A stretch of DNA of 49,017 bases from positions 1 to 49,017 of the forward strand of contig NZ_CANLRP010000047.1 in assembly GCF_947493425.1 (NCBI RefSeq), read 5' to 3'. The notes under the pieces were generated by a model. That model did no database searches and had not been told where the DNA came from. It worked only from the letters and a program-made list of their open reading frames with translations. Positions 1-9,004 of this stretch are shown piece by piece. A program made the translations under genes and the position numbers. Each line of letters opens with the position of its first letter. Positions within the stretch are counted from its first letter, which is position 1. The stretch is from an uncultured Microscilla sp. (GTDB lineage Bacteria > Bacteroidota > Bacteroidia > Cytophagales > Microscillaceae).

Positions 1-42
1 ATAAATAACCACATGTAGTGGGCTAAACGCTAGATCAGGTAG

Positions 43-61
43 TTGCCTGAAGATCAGGCAA
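43..61. repeat. Perfect short hairpin in intergenic DNA
   Basis: TTGCCTGA at 43-50 is followed by a 3-nt spacer and its exact reverse complement TCAGGCAA at 54-61. It has no T-run, so it does not look like an intrinsic terminator. It sits in a stretch rich in short repeats before the first gene. Confidence 0.6.
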
Positions 62-176
62 TGCCTGTGGGGGCTACTGACTATGGACTTTCGTAATTCT
101 CAAACTCGTAATTCCTAATGGGCGCGAAGCCACTATGGTCTACCGACTACTGACTATGGACTAATTCGTAATTAAA
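62..176. repeat. Dispersed short repeat fragments
   Basis: The 16-mer CTACTGACTATGGACT occurs twice, at 74-89 and 147-162. A related fragment (CCTGTGGG, then GCTATGGACTAA) lies at 12505-12525. A second motif with TTCGTAATT and ACTCGTAATT at about 90-115 is matched at 20 of 24 positions by 1425-1450, just before the M28 peptidase gene. No coding potential was seen. These look like remnants of a family of intergenic repeats. Confidence 0.5.
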
Positions 177-737
177 CTACTCTCTATACCTAGCCATTTG
201 AGTATCAAATTTTTTGTGGTAAGAGTTTCCTTTATTCCAGGCCAATTTTAGAAATTTTTCGCTTTGGTCAATCGTGGTCTCGTCAAATACCTGACGGTCT
301 TTGACAATATGAATCGCTTTGCCTTTGTTAAAATAAATAGAAATTTCACCGTAGAGCTTTTTCTTATCGTTGCGCTTTTCATAATAAAAAATTAGTTGAC
401 CGTCCAAGTCATACAAAAACTCTTCATAATCAAGCGTTTTTTTCACTACTGTTTTTATGGTAATGGTACGAATAGTAGGGGCTGCCTTACCACTAAAACT
501 GTAAAAATAGCGTTCCAACCTTTTGTAATCTCCTTGCCTAGGCAAGCCTTTTCCGGTAGAGTTAAAGTTATATTCGTTGATATAGTACTTCTCCTGAGTA
601 ATTTTATCTTTGATATAATAATATAAATCCTGAATGTAGCGTACTTTTTTGTTTTGAGCTTGCCCCATGCTTTGAGTGCCCAAAAACAACCCTGCTACCA
701 ATCCTAAAAGCAACCTCATTTTTCTCATTTTCATCAA
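177..737 (-). CDS. Secreted protein of unknown function
   Basis: This encodes about 186 residues. The N-terminus has basic residues, then a hydrophobic stretch (LLLGLVAGLFLGT) and a small-residue region ending near QAQ, which fits a Sec signal peptide cleaved at about residue 27. The mature part is rich in Tyr, Lys and Asp and probably beta-rich. I recognise no family and see no lipobox or catalytic motif. Three Met codons lie within the first seven residues, so the exact start (737, 731 or 719) is open. It is divergent from the gene at 972, so about 230 bp of shared upstream DNA could hold promoters for both. Confidence 0.7.
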   Translation of the reverse strand: MMKMRKMRLLLGLVAGLFLGTQSMGQAQNKKVRYIQDLYYYIKDKITQEKYYINEYNFNSTGKGLPRQGDYKRLERYFYSFSGKAAPTIRTITIKTVVKKTLDYEEFLYDLDGQLIFYYEKRNDKKKLYGEISIYFNKGKAIHIVKDRQVFDETTIDQSEKFLKLAWNKGNSYHKKFDTQMARYRE

Positions 738-971
738 TATTTAAACTAATCCTGATTGTTGTTTTGTATCATGTACCCAGTTTTATAGCCATATTTTCCT
801 AAAAAGATCATAAGTTTACGGGATAAATCTACACTGAGCAATTTTTTTGCTAACAACGAAAAGCTTATGTGTAACTTACCTTTACGGTGTGAAGGATGAT
901 GCAGCTACAAATCTTGTTTTTCTCTGTGTCGTGGTCATTGCTTATCAATGGTTTAATCGCTTGTTTTACAT

Positions 972-1412
972 ATGAAAAAACTCCTTATTCTTATATACTT
1001 TATTGCCTTGGGTAGCCCAGGCTTATATGCTCAAAATCCCTATGCTGTTTGGAAAACCCTTAAAGATATACAAATCAAAACTAAATATGATTCTCAAAAA
1101 AGATATGAGGTAGACATCCCACTATTTGGAAGCAAAGTAAAAGCCCTCAATGGCAAAAGTATCACCATCAAAGGTTACCTTATACCTATAGAGGCTTATA
1201 CCAAGCAAGGCTTTTTTATACTATCAGCGTTGCCTTATAACCTTTGTTATTTTTGCGGAGGGGCAGGCCCCGAAACCGTGATGGAGGTAACCAGCACACA
1301 AAAGATTAAATACACTGACAAACCTATAGTGCTCAAAGGTATACTCAAACTCAACGCTACCGACCCCAACCACTTGTTGTATCGTTTGCAAAATGCAGTG
1401 GTGGTGAGGTAG
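972..1412 (+). CDS. Secreted DUF3299-like protein
   Basis: This is a 146-residue protein with a clear signal peptide (MKKLLILIYFIALGSPG, cleavage near YAQ, residues 19-21). The mature domain contains GKSITIKGYLIPIE followed by C92-Y-F-C95-GGAGPE and a strand-rich tail. That pattern resembles small DUF3299-type periplasmic proteins with OB-like folds. The Cys pair could bind metal or form a disulfide, which is inference. The M28 peptidase gene begins about 50 bp downstream on the same strand, so co-transcription is possible. The family name rests on motif resemblance only. Confidence 0.7.
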   Translation: MKKLLILIYFIALGSPGLYAQNPYAVWKTLKDIQIKTKYDSQKRYEVDIPLFGSKVKALNGKSITIKGYLIPIEAYTKQGFFILSALPYNLCYFCGGAGPETVMEVTSTQKIKYTDKPIVLKGILKLNATDPNHLLYRLQNAVVVR

Positions 1413-1462
1413 TATTTGGTTTTTAACAATTCGTGATTTTCTCACTCGTAATTGAAGTATAT

Positions 1463-2872
1463 ATGAAAAAAAATTACTGTAACCATCCAAAAGCAATACT
1501 ACTACTCATATTGCTCATGTGGTGGGCGGTGCCAGGGCAGGCACAAAACAATCAAAAGCCCACAAAAGACCAGCAACTCATTCGTAAAATGTATAATTTG
1601 TCGCTTACCCAACCCAAGGCCTATGAGTGGCTCGACTTTTTGTGCAACAAAATAGGTGGGCGCTTGGCAGGGTCGCCTCAGGCAGCAGCGGCGGTAGAGT
1701 TTACCCGGCAGGTAATGGATACTTTAGGGGTTGACCGAGTGTTTTTGCAAGAGGTAATGGTGCCTCACTGGGTACGTGGTGACCAAGAAGTAGGCAAAAT
1801 TATAAACTCAAAAAACATAGGTTCACAAGAGGTGCGTGTATGCGCTTTGGGCAACTCTGTAGGTACGGGGGGGCAAGGCATTGCCGCTGAAGTAGTAGAG
1901 GTAAAAAGCTTTGATGAGTTGCGTAAACTGGGCAAAGGTGCAGTACAGGGCAAAATTGTGTTTTTTAATCGCCCTTTTGACAATACCAAAATTGCTACTT
2001 TCAGGGCTTATGGAGGGGCGGTCAATCAGCGAGGCTCTGGAGCCTCAGAAGCTGCCAAACTAGGTGCTATAGGAGTGGTGGTGCGTTCTATGACCGGGCG
2101 AATAGATGATCACCCTCATACTGGAAGTTTGCGTTACCAGCTAAATGTACCCAAAATACCTGCCGTGGCAATCAGCACCAAAGGTGCCGAATTGTTGAGT
2201 GGCTTGCTTAAAGACGATCGAAAGCTTAAGTTTTATTTTCGTACTACCTGCAAAATGCTCAAAGAGAAAAAATCGTACAATGTAGTGGGCGAGCTCAAGG
2301 GCACACAATATCCCAACGAAATTATTGTAGTGGGCGGTCACCTAGACTCTTGGGACACAGGCGATGGCGCCCACGATGATGGGGCTGGGGTGGTTCAGTC
2401 TATGGACGTGTTACGTTTGATCAAGGCAGCAGGTATCAAGCCTAAGAGAACAATCAGGGCAGTCATGTTTATGAATGAAGAAAACGGGTTGCGTGGTGGG
2501 CGCAAATATGCTGAACTGGCAGCGCAAAACAAAGAAAAACACATTGCGGCACTAGAGTCCGACGCAGGCGGTTTCAGCCCTCGTGCCATTGGGATAAACA
2601 ATGATTTTAAGAAGTTTGACAAAGTACAAAAATGGTCAACACTTTTTGCGCCCTATGGTGTACTGTTGCGCAAAGGTGGGGGAGGGGCCGATATAGGTCC
2701 ATTGCGTACCCAAGGCGTAACCATTATGGGGTTGAGCCCTGATGGGCAACGTTATTTTGACTACCACCACACCGAAACAGATACTTTTGATAAAGTAAAC
2801 CCTCGTGAGCTACAATTGGGGGCGGCTGCCATGGCCACCATGGTGTATCTCTTGTCAGAATATGGTTTATAG
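1463..2872 (+). CDS. Secreted M28 family metallopeptidase
   Basis: This is a dizinc aminopeptidase or carboxypeptidase-Q-like enzyme, expected in the periplasm or outside the cell. With the start at 1463 (ATGAAAAAA) it has 469 residues and a signal peptide ending near GQAQ. A frame extends upstream to 1433, but starting there would put ten extra residues before the signal peptide. A PA-like insert occupies roughly residues 110-250. All M28 metal and catalytic residues are visible: H293 and D295 in GGHLDSWD, bridging D305 in HDDGAG, E339/E340 in NEENG, D367 in ESDAGG and H436 in YHHTETDT. The substrate cannot be deduced. A hairpin terminator follows at 2893. Confidence 0.93.
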   Translation: MKKNYCNHPKAILLLILLMWWAVPGQAQNNQKPTKDQQLIRKMYNLSLTQPKAYEWLDFLCNKIGGRLAGSPQAAAAVEFTRQVMDTLGVDRVFLQEVMVPHWVRGDQEVGKIINSKNIGSQEVRVCALGNSVGTGGQGIAAEVVEVKSFDELRKLGKGAVQGKIVFFNRPFDNTKIATFRAYGGAVNQRGSGASEAAKLGAIGVVVRSMTGRIDDHPHTGSLRYQLNVPKIPAVAISTKGAELLSGLLKDDRKLKFYFRTTCKMLKEKKSYNVVGELKGTQYPNEIIVVGGHLDSWDTGDGAHDDGAGVVQSMDVLRLIKAAGIKPKRTIRAVMFMNEENGLRGGRKYAELAAQNKEKHIAALESDAGGFSPRAIGINNDFKKFDKVQKWSTLFAPYGVLLRKGGGGADIGPLRTQGVTIMGLSPDGQRYFDYHHTETDTFDKVNPRELQLGAAAMATMVYLLSEYGL

Positions 2873-2892
2873 CAGGAGCAGCGTATCATCAT

Positions 2893-2925
2893 CTGCCAGA
2901 CTCATCATCTGGCAGGTTTTGTTTT
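2893..2925 (+). terminator. Intrinsic terminator after the M28 peptidase gene
   Basis: CTGCCAGA (2893-2900) and TCTGGCAG (2908-2915) form a perfect 8-bp stem with a 7-nt loop, followed by the T-rich run GTTTTGTTTT. It lies 20 bp after the stop codon. Confidence 0.8.
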
Positions 2926-3008
2926 GCTCTAAAACTATGTAGCAAGCTGTATCGTTGCAAGTATTATTATATTGAACAAATTTTTTCGTTCAAATTAAAA
3001 AAACGGCA

Positions 3009-4076
3009 ATGAAATATATCTATACTCTTCTTATGTTTTGCGCGGTAATATCACTCCAGGCGCAGCAACTCTCAGGATTTACCATTGTTAAAAAAAATGA
3101 TGCTACTTCTATCAAAAACCAAAGCAGATCGGGTACCTGCTGGAGTTTTGCCGCAGTATCTTTTATCGAGAGTGAGTTGTTGCGTCAGGGCAAACCACCC
3201 CTCGACTTGTCTGAAATGTATATTGCCCGTATGATTTACCAACAAAAAGCCACCATGTATGTGCGTATGATGGGGCACTCTTTTTTTACGGCAGGTGGGC
3301 AACCCCATGATGTAATGAATGCCATACGCGATTTTGGTATTGTACCCGAAGGTGCGTATTCGGGCAGAATATACGGAGAACGGTACCACAACCACGCTCG
3401 GTTAGACTCTGCCGCAAAAAAGTTTGTAGTAGGTGTGACGAAGAAAAAAGGCAAGCATCGACCGGCAAACTGGCCAACAGATTTTTCGGCAATATTAGAT
3501 GCTCATTTGGGTACCATACCCCAAAGCTTTGTATATCAAGGCAAAAGATATACTCCTCAGAGTTATGCCAAAACCCAGGTAGGTTTAAATACCAACGACT
3601 ATATAACGCTCACTTCTTATAACCACCACCCTTTTTACCAGCCGTTTTGCCTTGAGTCGCGTTACAATTGGTCTTTTGGGTTATACCATAATGTACCACT
3701 CAGCGAGTTTATGCAAACCATTGACTATGCTCTGGGGCGAGGGTATACATTGGTATGGAACGGTGATGTTACCGAAAAAACGTTTAAGTTTCGTTCGTCA
3801 TTGGCCACTATTCCGGGCAATCAAAACATTGACCAGCAAATGCGGCAAGCCAGTTTCGACAACCACGCCACCACTGTAGACCACGTGATGCACATTGTAG
3901 GAATTGCCCAAAAAGGCAAAGAGAAATACTACATTGTTAAAAACTCGTGGGGCACCCGCAACCAGTGTGGAGGCTATATGTATTTGTCAGAGGGTTTTAT
4001 CAAACTCAAAACAGTATCGTTGATGTTGCACAAAAAGGCGCTACCCAAGACGTTAAAGAAAAAACTAAAGCTGTAG
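3009..4076 (+). CDS. Secreted C1 (papain-like) cysteine peptidase
   Basis: This 355-residue protein has a signal peptide (MKYIYTLLMFCAVISLQAQ). The papain-clan active site is complete: oxyanion Gln38, nucleophile C44 in SGTCWSF, H292 in VDHVMH and N312 in VKNSWG. The spacing and the NSWG context resemble bleomycin hydrolase (aminopeptidase C). Those cytoplasmic hexameric enzymes usually have about 450 residues, so this is a shorter, exported relative. It could be an endopeptidase or an aminopeptidase. It lies downstream of another secreted peptidase, separated by a terminator, and converges with ruvC. Confidence 0.9.
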   Translation: MKYIYTLLMFCAVISLQAQQLSGFTIVKKNDATSIKNQSRSGTCWSFAAVSFIESELLRQGKPPLDLSEMYIARMIYQQKATMYVRMMGHSFFTAGGQPHDVMNAIRDFGIVPEGAYSGRIYGERYHNHARLDSAAKKFVVGVTKKKGKHRPANWPTDFSAILDAHLGTIPQSFVYQGKRYTPQSYAKTQVGLNTNDYITLTSYNHHPFYQPFCLESRYNWSFGLYHNVPLSEFMQTIDYALGRGYTLVWNGDVTEKTFKFRSSLATIPGNQNIDQQMRQASFDNHATTVDHVMHIVGIAQKGKEKYYIVKNSWGTRNQCGGYMYLSEGFIKLKTVSLMLHKKALPKTLKKKLKL

Positions 4077-4099
4077 CTTGGCTTATTTTTTAGCTTGAC

Positions 4100-4666
4100 T
4101 TACTTCTTGGCAATCCTGTTGGGGTTATCTTTCAGAAAACTTCCCCAGCTTTTTGCTTTGTTCATACCCCCAAGCTTGCCTTGAAAGTAATGGCAGAGCG
4201 CCACACCTAAGGCATCGGAAGCATCCAGTGTATCATTTTCGTGAAAAGTAAAGTTCAGTTGTTTTTCCAGCATTCTGGCTACTTGTTCTTTGGAGGCATT
4301 GCCACTACCCGTAACCGATTGTTTTACTTTGCGGGGGGCGTACTCGGCTATAGGTATTTGGCGCACTAAAGCTGCTGACATTGCTACTCCTTGGGCCCTG
4401 CCAAGTTTAAGTGCCGCTTGTACGTTTTTGCCCATAAAAGGTGCTTCCAGTGCCATCTCGTCGGGGAGGTATTCTTCTACTAACTGACTCACCCTTTCAA
4501 ATATTTTTTTGAGTTTTAGGGCGTGATCACTGTATTTTGCCAAATGAATTACCCCATATTGTATGACGCTTACTTTTTTGCCTTTGACCAGGATCAACCC
4601 GTAGCCCATCAATTGAGTACCAGGGTCGATGCCTATGATAATTTTTTCGCCTTCCTTTTTTTCCAT
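4100..4666 (-). CDS. ruvC: Holliday junction endonuclease RuvC
   Basis: RuvC cuts Holliday junctions during recombinational repair together with RuvAB. The protein has 188 residues from the ATG at 4666, a start that places the first strand (KIIIGIDPGT) close to the N-terminus as is usual. An upstream ATG at 4696 would add ten residues. All four catalytic acids are present: D14 in GIDPGT, E74 in ALEAPF, and D148 and D151 in DASDALG. The GRAQG and NASKEQ regions also fit the family. ruvA and ruvB are not adjacent. The gene converges with the C1 peptidase gene, with only 23 bp between their stop codons. Confidence 0.95.
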   Translation of the reverse strand: MEKKEGEKIIIGIDPGTQLMGYGLILVKGKKVSVIQYGVIHLAKYSDHALKLKKIFERVSQLVEEYLPDEMALEAPFMGKNVQAALKLGRAQGVAMSAALVRQIPIAEYAPRKVKQSVTGSGNASKEQVARMLEKQLNFTFHENDTLDASDALGVALCHYFQGKLGGMNKAKSWGSFLKDNPNRIAKK

Positions 4667-4885
4667 AAGTATTGATTTTCTCATTACAGAAACCAATGTT
4701 TTGCCTGAATTTTAACCGAGCTAGTCAAGCACTTGTCAGCTTAACCTTGTATCTTGCTGCTCAACTGTATTTGTGAATAAAAAACATTGAATTTCAAATT
4801 ACCTTGGAGCACACTTTAGATGTGACCATCTCTTTTTATTTTATTCGGGTTTTACACCTCTGGCAACCCCTAAAGTATTGATCCC

Positions 4886-6031
4886 TTGGAGATTATTATT
4901 ACCGTAATTCTTACAATTTATGCTTTTTTTGCGGCATATTTGATTTTTGGTTGGATAAAAATCCCTTTTTTTAGTATCCAGTCAAACCCTATGAGTTTTC
5001 CTGAAACATCTTGCGTGTTGTCGGTGGTGATAGTGGTACGCAACGAAGCCGAAAACATCCTGGCTTTGTTACATGATTTGAGTGCCCAAACCTTGCCCAA
5101 AGACTTGTTTGAGGTAATTATAGTAAACGATCACTCTACTGACCAAACCGTTGCCTTGATAGAAGCGTATGTTGCGCAAGCAGGTTTTAGCCTTCAGTTG
5201 TTGCATTTGCACCAAAACGAAGCAGAAGCATCTCCCAAAAAAGCGGGTATTCGCAAGGCAATTCAGGTGGCACAAGGTACCTACGTGGTTACTACCGATG
5301 GTGACTGTCGGGTGTTGCCTGGGTGGTTGCAAGTATACTATACGTTTTATCAGCAACATGCCGCACAACTCGTTAGTGGGGCAGTCACCTTTGCTCCAGC
5401 CAACCATTTGTTTGCCCAGGTACAAGTAGTAGAGTTTGCCAGCTTGATAGGGTCTGGAGCGGCTTCGCTACAGTTGGGCAACCCCAATATGTGCAATGGG
5501 GCAAATCTTTCATACAGTAAAGCTGCTTTTGAGGCTGTAGGTGGTTTTACTGGTACCGAACATCTGGCCTCAGGTGATGATGAATTTTTGATGCACAAAA
5601 TTGCCCAAAAGTATCCCCACAGGGTCTATTTTGTAAAACACCCCCAAAGTATCGTCAGTACACACCCGGTACCAACCTTAAACAAGTTTTTTCATCAGCG
5701 TAAAAGGTGGGCGAGCAAATGGAGCTTTTACAAGGATTATAAAGTCAAAATGCTCGCTTTTTTTATCTTTCTTTGTAATTTTGGTTTATTGTTCGCTTTT
5801 TTGGCGTACCTTTTTGGAGGATATTCTGCAAATGCGTTTTTGACGCAAATAAGCATCAAATGCATAGTTGAATTTATATTTTTAAGTTTAGTGCTAAACT
5901 ATCTCAAAAAAAGAAAGTTTATTTGGTGGATACCTATAGTTCAAACCATTTATCCTTTATATGTTGTTTTTTTTGGTTTATTGGCTCACCACAAGGGAGT
6001 TTATGACTGGAAAGGAAGAAAATTGAGTTAG
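4886..6031 (+). CDS. Membrane family 2 glycosyltransferase (TTG start)
   Basis: This enzyme is predicted to move sugar from a nucleotide sugar at the inner membrane, perhaps processively. It has an N-terminal membrane helix (residues 1-23), then a GT-A domain with VVRNEAEN, N81-D82 in IIVNDHST, D138-G-D140, D231-D-E and Q271-RKRW, and then three C-terminal membrane segments. The QxxRW motif is typical of cellulose, chitin and hyaluronan synthase-like enzymes. The start is TTG at 4886. No ATG fits, and the next gene of this type (9659-10795) also begins with a non-ATG codon followed by Glu-Ile-Ile-Ile. The polymer made is unknown. The ABC permease gene follows after about 190 bp. Confidence 0.9.
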   Translation: MEIIITVILTIYAFFAAYLIFGWIKIPFFSIQSNPMSFPETSCVLSVVIVVRNEAENILALLHDLSAQTLPKDLFEVIIVNDHSTDQTVALIEAYVAQAGFSLQLLHLHQNEAEASPKKAGIRKAIQVAQGTYVVTTDGDCRVLPGWLQVYYTFYQQHAAQLVSGAVTFAPANHLFAQVQVVEFASLIGSGAASLQLGNPNMCNGANLSYSKAAFEAVGGFTGTEHLASGDDEFLMHKIAQKYPHRVYFVKHPQSIVSTHPVPTLNKFFHQRKRWASKWSFYKDYKVKMLAFFIFLCNFGLLFAFLAYLFGGYSANAFLTQISIKCIVEFIFLSLVLNYLKKRKFIWWIPIVQTIYPLYVVFFGLLAHHKGVYDWKGRKLS

Positions 6032-6225
6032 CAAGACGCGAAAAAGAAAGTGTTTCAATAAAACAAAATACCTGTTTGGTGGAGTAAGCTATTTTTGTAG
6101 TTTTACTTAGAATAAAGCACCACGAGTAGTACACAAAACTTACTATTCAACCATTACCAGATAAGATTGCCTCAGTTATTTTACATTGTATATTACTATT
6201 AAAAAAGGCAATCATTTGCATTGTT

Positions 6226-7713
6226 ATGGCAAAAAAGAATACAGAAAATAAAAGAAACAAAAAGACCAAAAAGTTGAAAAGCCTGATATTATCAGGTAAA
6301 AAACAACAGCAGTTAAAGACACCTTACTATTACGTCAAAAAACGACTCTTTGCCAATACTCCGGCAGTGTTTGGAATGATTGTAATTTGTATAGCAGTGG
6401 TCATTGCGTTGTTGGGGTATTCTATTATGCCAGACAACACACCCAATGCTAACGACAGGGTAGACCAGATCAAACAACAACCTCCAGGTTTTAGAGCTCG
6501 CATGCTCAAAATAAGAAAAGACCGCGCAGTAAAACAACACAATTTTTTTTATAAACTACTCTTTGGGCAAGAAAGCGACTACCGCATTATACCCCTTGCC
6601 GATACCTCATATCAGTTGTTGCCACCTCAAATAAAAGCCTTAGAGTCAAAGCTGCCTGCTAACCTGATAGATAGTTTGAAAAACAAACCCAAAATAACCT
6701 CTTTTCTGCGCCCCAAGGCTGATTTTGACAATATGTTAAGAAAAATTATAGGTGGTCAAAACACTGACAAATACTTGACTACCATTATCAAACAAGCCAA
6801 TCAGGTGTTGCCCTATCAGATAGATGGTGTAAGTTTGACTTACCTAGAGTTTGGAGGTATTAAATCATCAACAATACAGTTGGTAGATGTTGTGCATAGT
6901 ATTTCTACAGCCAAAGATATCAAAGTAAGTGGTAACCGGGTGACTTATTATGACTTGAAAGACCGGGCAAGAATGACTACGGCAGAAGAGTTAAAACAAA
7001 ACTTTGTCAAGCATAACCTAGAGTATCGTACCTTTATTTTAGGTACCGACCATACCGGGCGCGACATGCTCAGTCGTTTGTTGTTTGGGGTGCGTATTTC
7101 GTTGGGTATAGGCTTGGTATCGGTAGCTATCTCATTGATGGTAGGGCTCACATTAGGCTCGCTGGCTGGTTTTTTTGGAGGCATGGTTGACAGTGTCATC
7201 ATGTGGTTTATGACCGTGGTGTGGTCTATTCCGGGCATTATGTTGGTAATAGCCATTAGCCTTGCTTTGCAAAGTCGTGGGGTATGGGTGGCTTTTGTGG
7301 CTGTAGGGCTCACTACCTGGGTAGAAATAGCCCGCGTGGTAAGAGGACAAATATTATCTGTAAAAGAAAAACTATATATAGAAGCTGCCCGTGCTTTGGG
7401 AATGCATAGCTTGCGCATTATACGGGTACACATCTGGCCAAATATCATTGGACCTTTGATTGTAATCATTACTTCTAATTTTGCTTCAGCAATATTGATA
7501 GAAGCTGGTTTAAGCTTTTTAGGTTTAGGGGTAGCGCCTCCTATGCCTTCGTGGGGTATTATGGTGGCCGATGGTTTCAGGCTTATGACTACGCCTGGTG
7601 GTTTTTATCTGGTGTTTTTCCCAAGCTTTTGTATCAGTCTAATGGTGTTGGCGTTTAATTTGTTTGGTAATGGACTACGTGACGCTTTCGACCCTAAAAC
7701 GATAACTCGGTGA
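6226..7713 (+). CDS. OppC/DppC-like ABC transporter permease
   Basis: This is an inner-membrane permease of the dipeptide, oligopeptide or nickel type. It has a basic cytoplasmic N-terminus (about 40 residues), a first membrane helix near residues 48-68, and a C-terminal block of five helices from about residue 280. The coupling motif EAARALGMHS starts at residue 386. Between the first and second helices lies an extracytoplasmic insert of about 200 residues, much longer than in classical OppC (about 300 residues in total, against 495 here). No OppA, OppB, OppD or OppF gene is nearby. Its stop codon is 2 bp before the ATG of the phosphatase gene. Confidence 0.88.
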   Translation: MAKKNTENKRNKKTKKLKSLILSGKKQQQLKTPYYYVKKRLFANTPAVFGMIVICIAVVIALLGYSIMPDNTPNANDRVDQIKQQPPGFRARMLKIRKDRAVKQHNFFYKLLFGQESDYRIIPLADTSYQLLPPQIKALESKLPANLIDSLKNKPKITSFLRPKADFDNMLRKIIGGQNTDKYLTTIIKQANQVLPYQIDGVSLTYLEFGGIKSSTIQLVDVVHSISTAKDIKVSGNRVTYYDLKDRARMTTAEELKQNFVKHNLEYRTFILGTDHTGRDMLSRLLFGVRISLGIGLVSVAISLMVGLTLGSLAGFFGGMVDSVIMWFMTVVWSIPGIMLVIAISLALQSRGVWVAFVAVGLTTWVEIARVVRGQILSVKEKLYIEAARALGMHSLRIIRVHIWPNIIGPLIVIITSNFASAILIEAGLSFLGLGVAPPMPSWGIMVADGFRLMTTPGGFYLVFFPSFCISLMVLAFNLFGNGLRDAFDPKTITR

Positions 7714-7715
7714 GT

Positions 7716-8954
7716 ATGTATCAGAAGAAATTTCATTTGATTGAACTAGAGCTTAACTCAATTCTTGAGATTACTCAAGTAATTAATAACAATGCTCCGG
7801 AAGACTCTTTGTACAAAATGTACAAATTTACACTTCAGGGTAATTTACAAGTAGAAAAGCTTGCCCTCTATGTTTTTGAAGATGATGACAACAAGTGGCA
7901 GTGTAAGGTAGACTTTGGTACCAATCTCGATTTTTCTCACATAGATCTGGAAGCGGAAGCCCTTTCCGACATTCGTGACATTTCTCCGGTAGACCATGTA
8001 GACTTTTCTACCGAATCTTTTAATGAGTTTGATGTAATTATTCCGGTTTTTCATAAAGACAAGGTGCTTGCCTATGTGTTTCTTGATTCTAATGAAAGCG
8101 ATTCAGAGCTAAATGATGTAGATACCCGCTTTGTGCAAACCTTGAGTAATATCATCATTGTGGCCATTGAAAATAAGAAGTTGGTGCGTAAGCAAATCAG
8201 ACAGGAAACCTTTAAAAAAGAACTTGATATTGCCAAGCAAGTGCAATCTATGCTTTTTCCTAAGTCGTTGCCCAAAACCAAATCTCTGCAGATTGAGGCT
8301 ACCTATTTTCCTCACCATATAGTAGGGGGCGACTATTACGATTACATTCCTGTGTCAGACGAAGAGTTTGTACTGTGTATTGCCGACGTATCGGGCAAAG
8401 GAGTACCAGCAGCCCTGTTAATGTCTAACTTCCAGGCATCGTTGCGTACCCTTACCCGCCAAACGACTGATTTAAACGAAATTATTAGTGAGTTGAATAG
8501 CCTGATCTGGCAAAATGCCCAAGGTGATCACTTCATTACCTTTTTTATAGGGCTATATAATACCACCACCCGTCAGTTTAACTACATCAATGCGGGACAC
8601 AATCCTGCGTTTTTGTTGTATAACAATGAAGCACACCAACTACACAGTGGCACTACTATTTTAGGTATTTTTGATCCACTGCCTTTCATCAACCAAAAAA
8701 GTGTAGACAATATAGACGAGTTTTTGTTGTTTAGTTATACCGATGGTATTACAGAAACCTCTAACCCTGAAGGCGAAGAATACGGCATTGAGCGTTTGAT
8801 GGAGTTTATTACCAAAAACCGTGATATGGACGTAACCAAACTACACAATCAACTGATTCGAGAGATTCAGATGTTTAAACAAGAAAACCAGTACAGTGAC
8901 GACATTACCATGTTATCTTGTCGTTATACCCAAGAAGAAGATGATGAAGGCTAA
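7716..8954 (+). CDS. GAF-like and SpoIIE-type PP2C serine phosphatase
   Basis: This is predicted to dephosphorylate a Ser/Thr-phosphorylated partner, such as an anti-sigma-antagonist-like or SiaC-like protein. An N-terminal GAF-like sensor region covers roughly residues 20-155. A linker (ELDIAKQVQSMLFP) leads into a SpoIIE/RsbU phosphatase domain with the metal-binding acids in GGDYYDY, ADVSGKG, YTDGITE and SDDIT. The ATG at 7716 lies just past the stop of the permease gene. A GTG at 7710 overlaps that stop and is a possible alternative start. There is no membrane segment. The SiaB-like kinase gene at 18233 could belong to the same kind of circuit, but that is speculation. Confidence 0.9.
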   Translation: MYQKKFHLIELELNSILEITQVINNNAPEDSLYKMYKFTLQGNLQVEKLALYVFEDDDNKWQCKVDFGTNLDFSHIDLEAEALSDIRDISPVDHVDFSTESFNEFDVIIPVFHKDKVLAYVFLDSNESDSELNDVDTRFVQTLSNIIIVAIENKKLVRKQIRQETFKKELDIAKQVQSMLFPKSLPKTKSLQIEATYFPHHIVGGDYYDYIPVSDEEFVLCIADVSGKGVPAALLMSNFQASLRTLTRQTTDLNEIISELNSLIWQNAQGDHFITFFIGLYNTTTRQFNYINAGHNPAFLLYNNEAHQLHSGTTILGIFDPLPFINQKSVDNIDEFLLFSYTDGITETSNPEGEEYGIERLMEFITKNRDMDVTKLHNQLIREIQMFKQENQYSDDITMLSCRYTQEEDDEG

Positions 8955-9004
8955 ACTTTGTGGAAGATAAGTACTTCTTACAAAGGATGATTTAATACAA
9001 TAAT

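Noticed and set aside
6155..6212. Inverted repeat GATTGCCT...AGGCAATC before the permease gene
   Set aside because: Only 8 bp with a long AT-rich loop; such pairs are expected by chance in AT-rich DNA.
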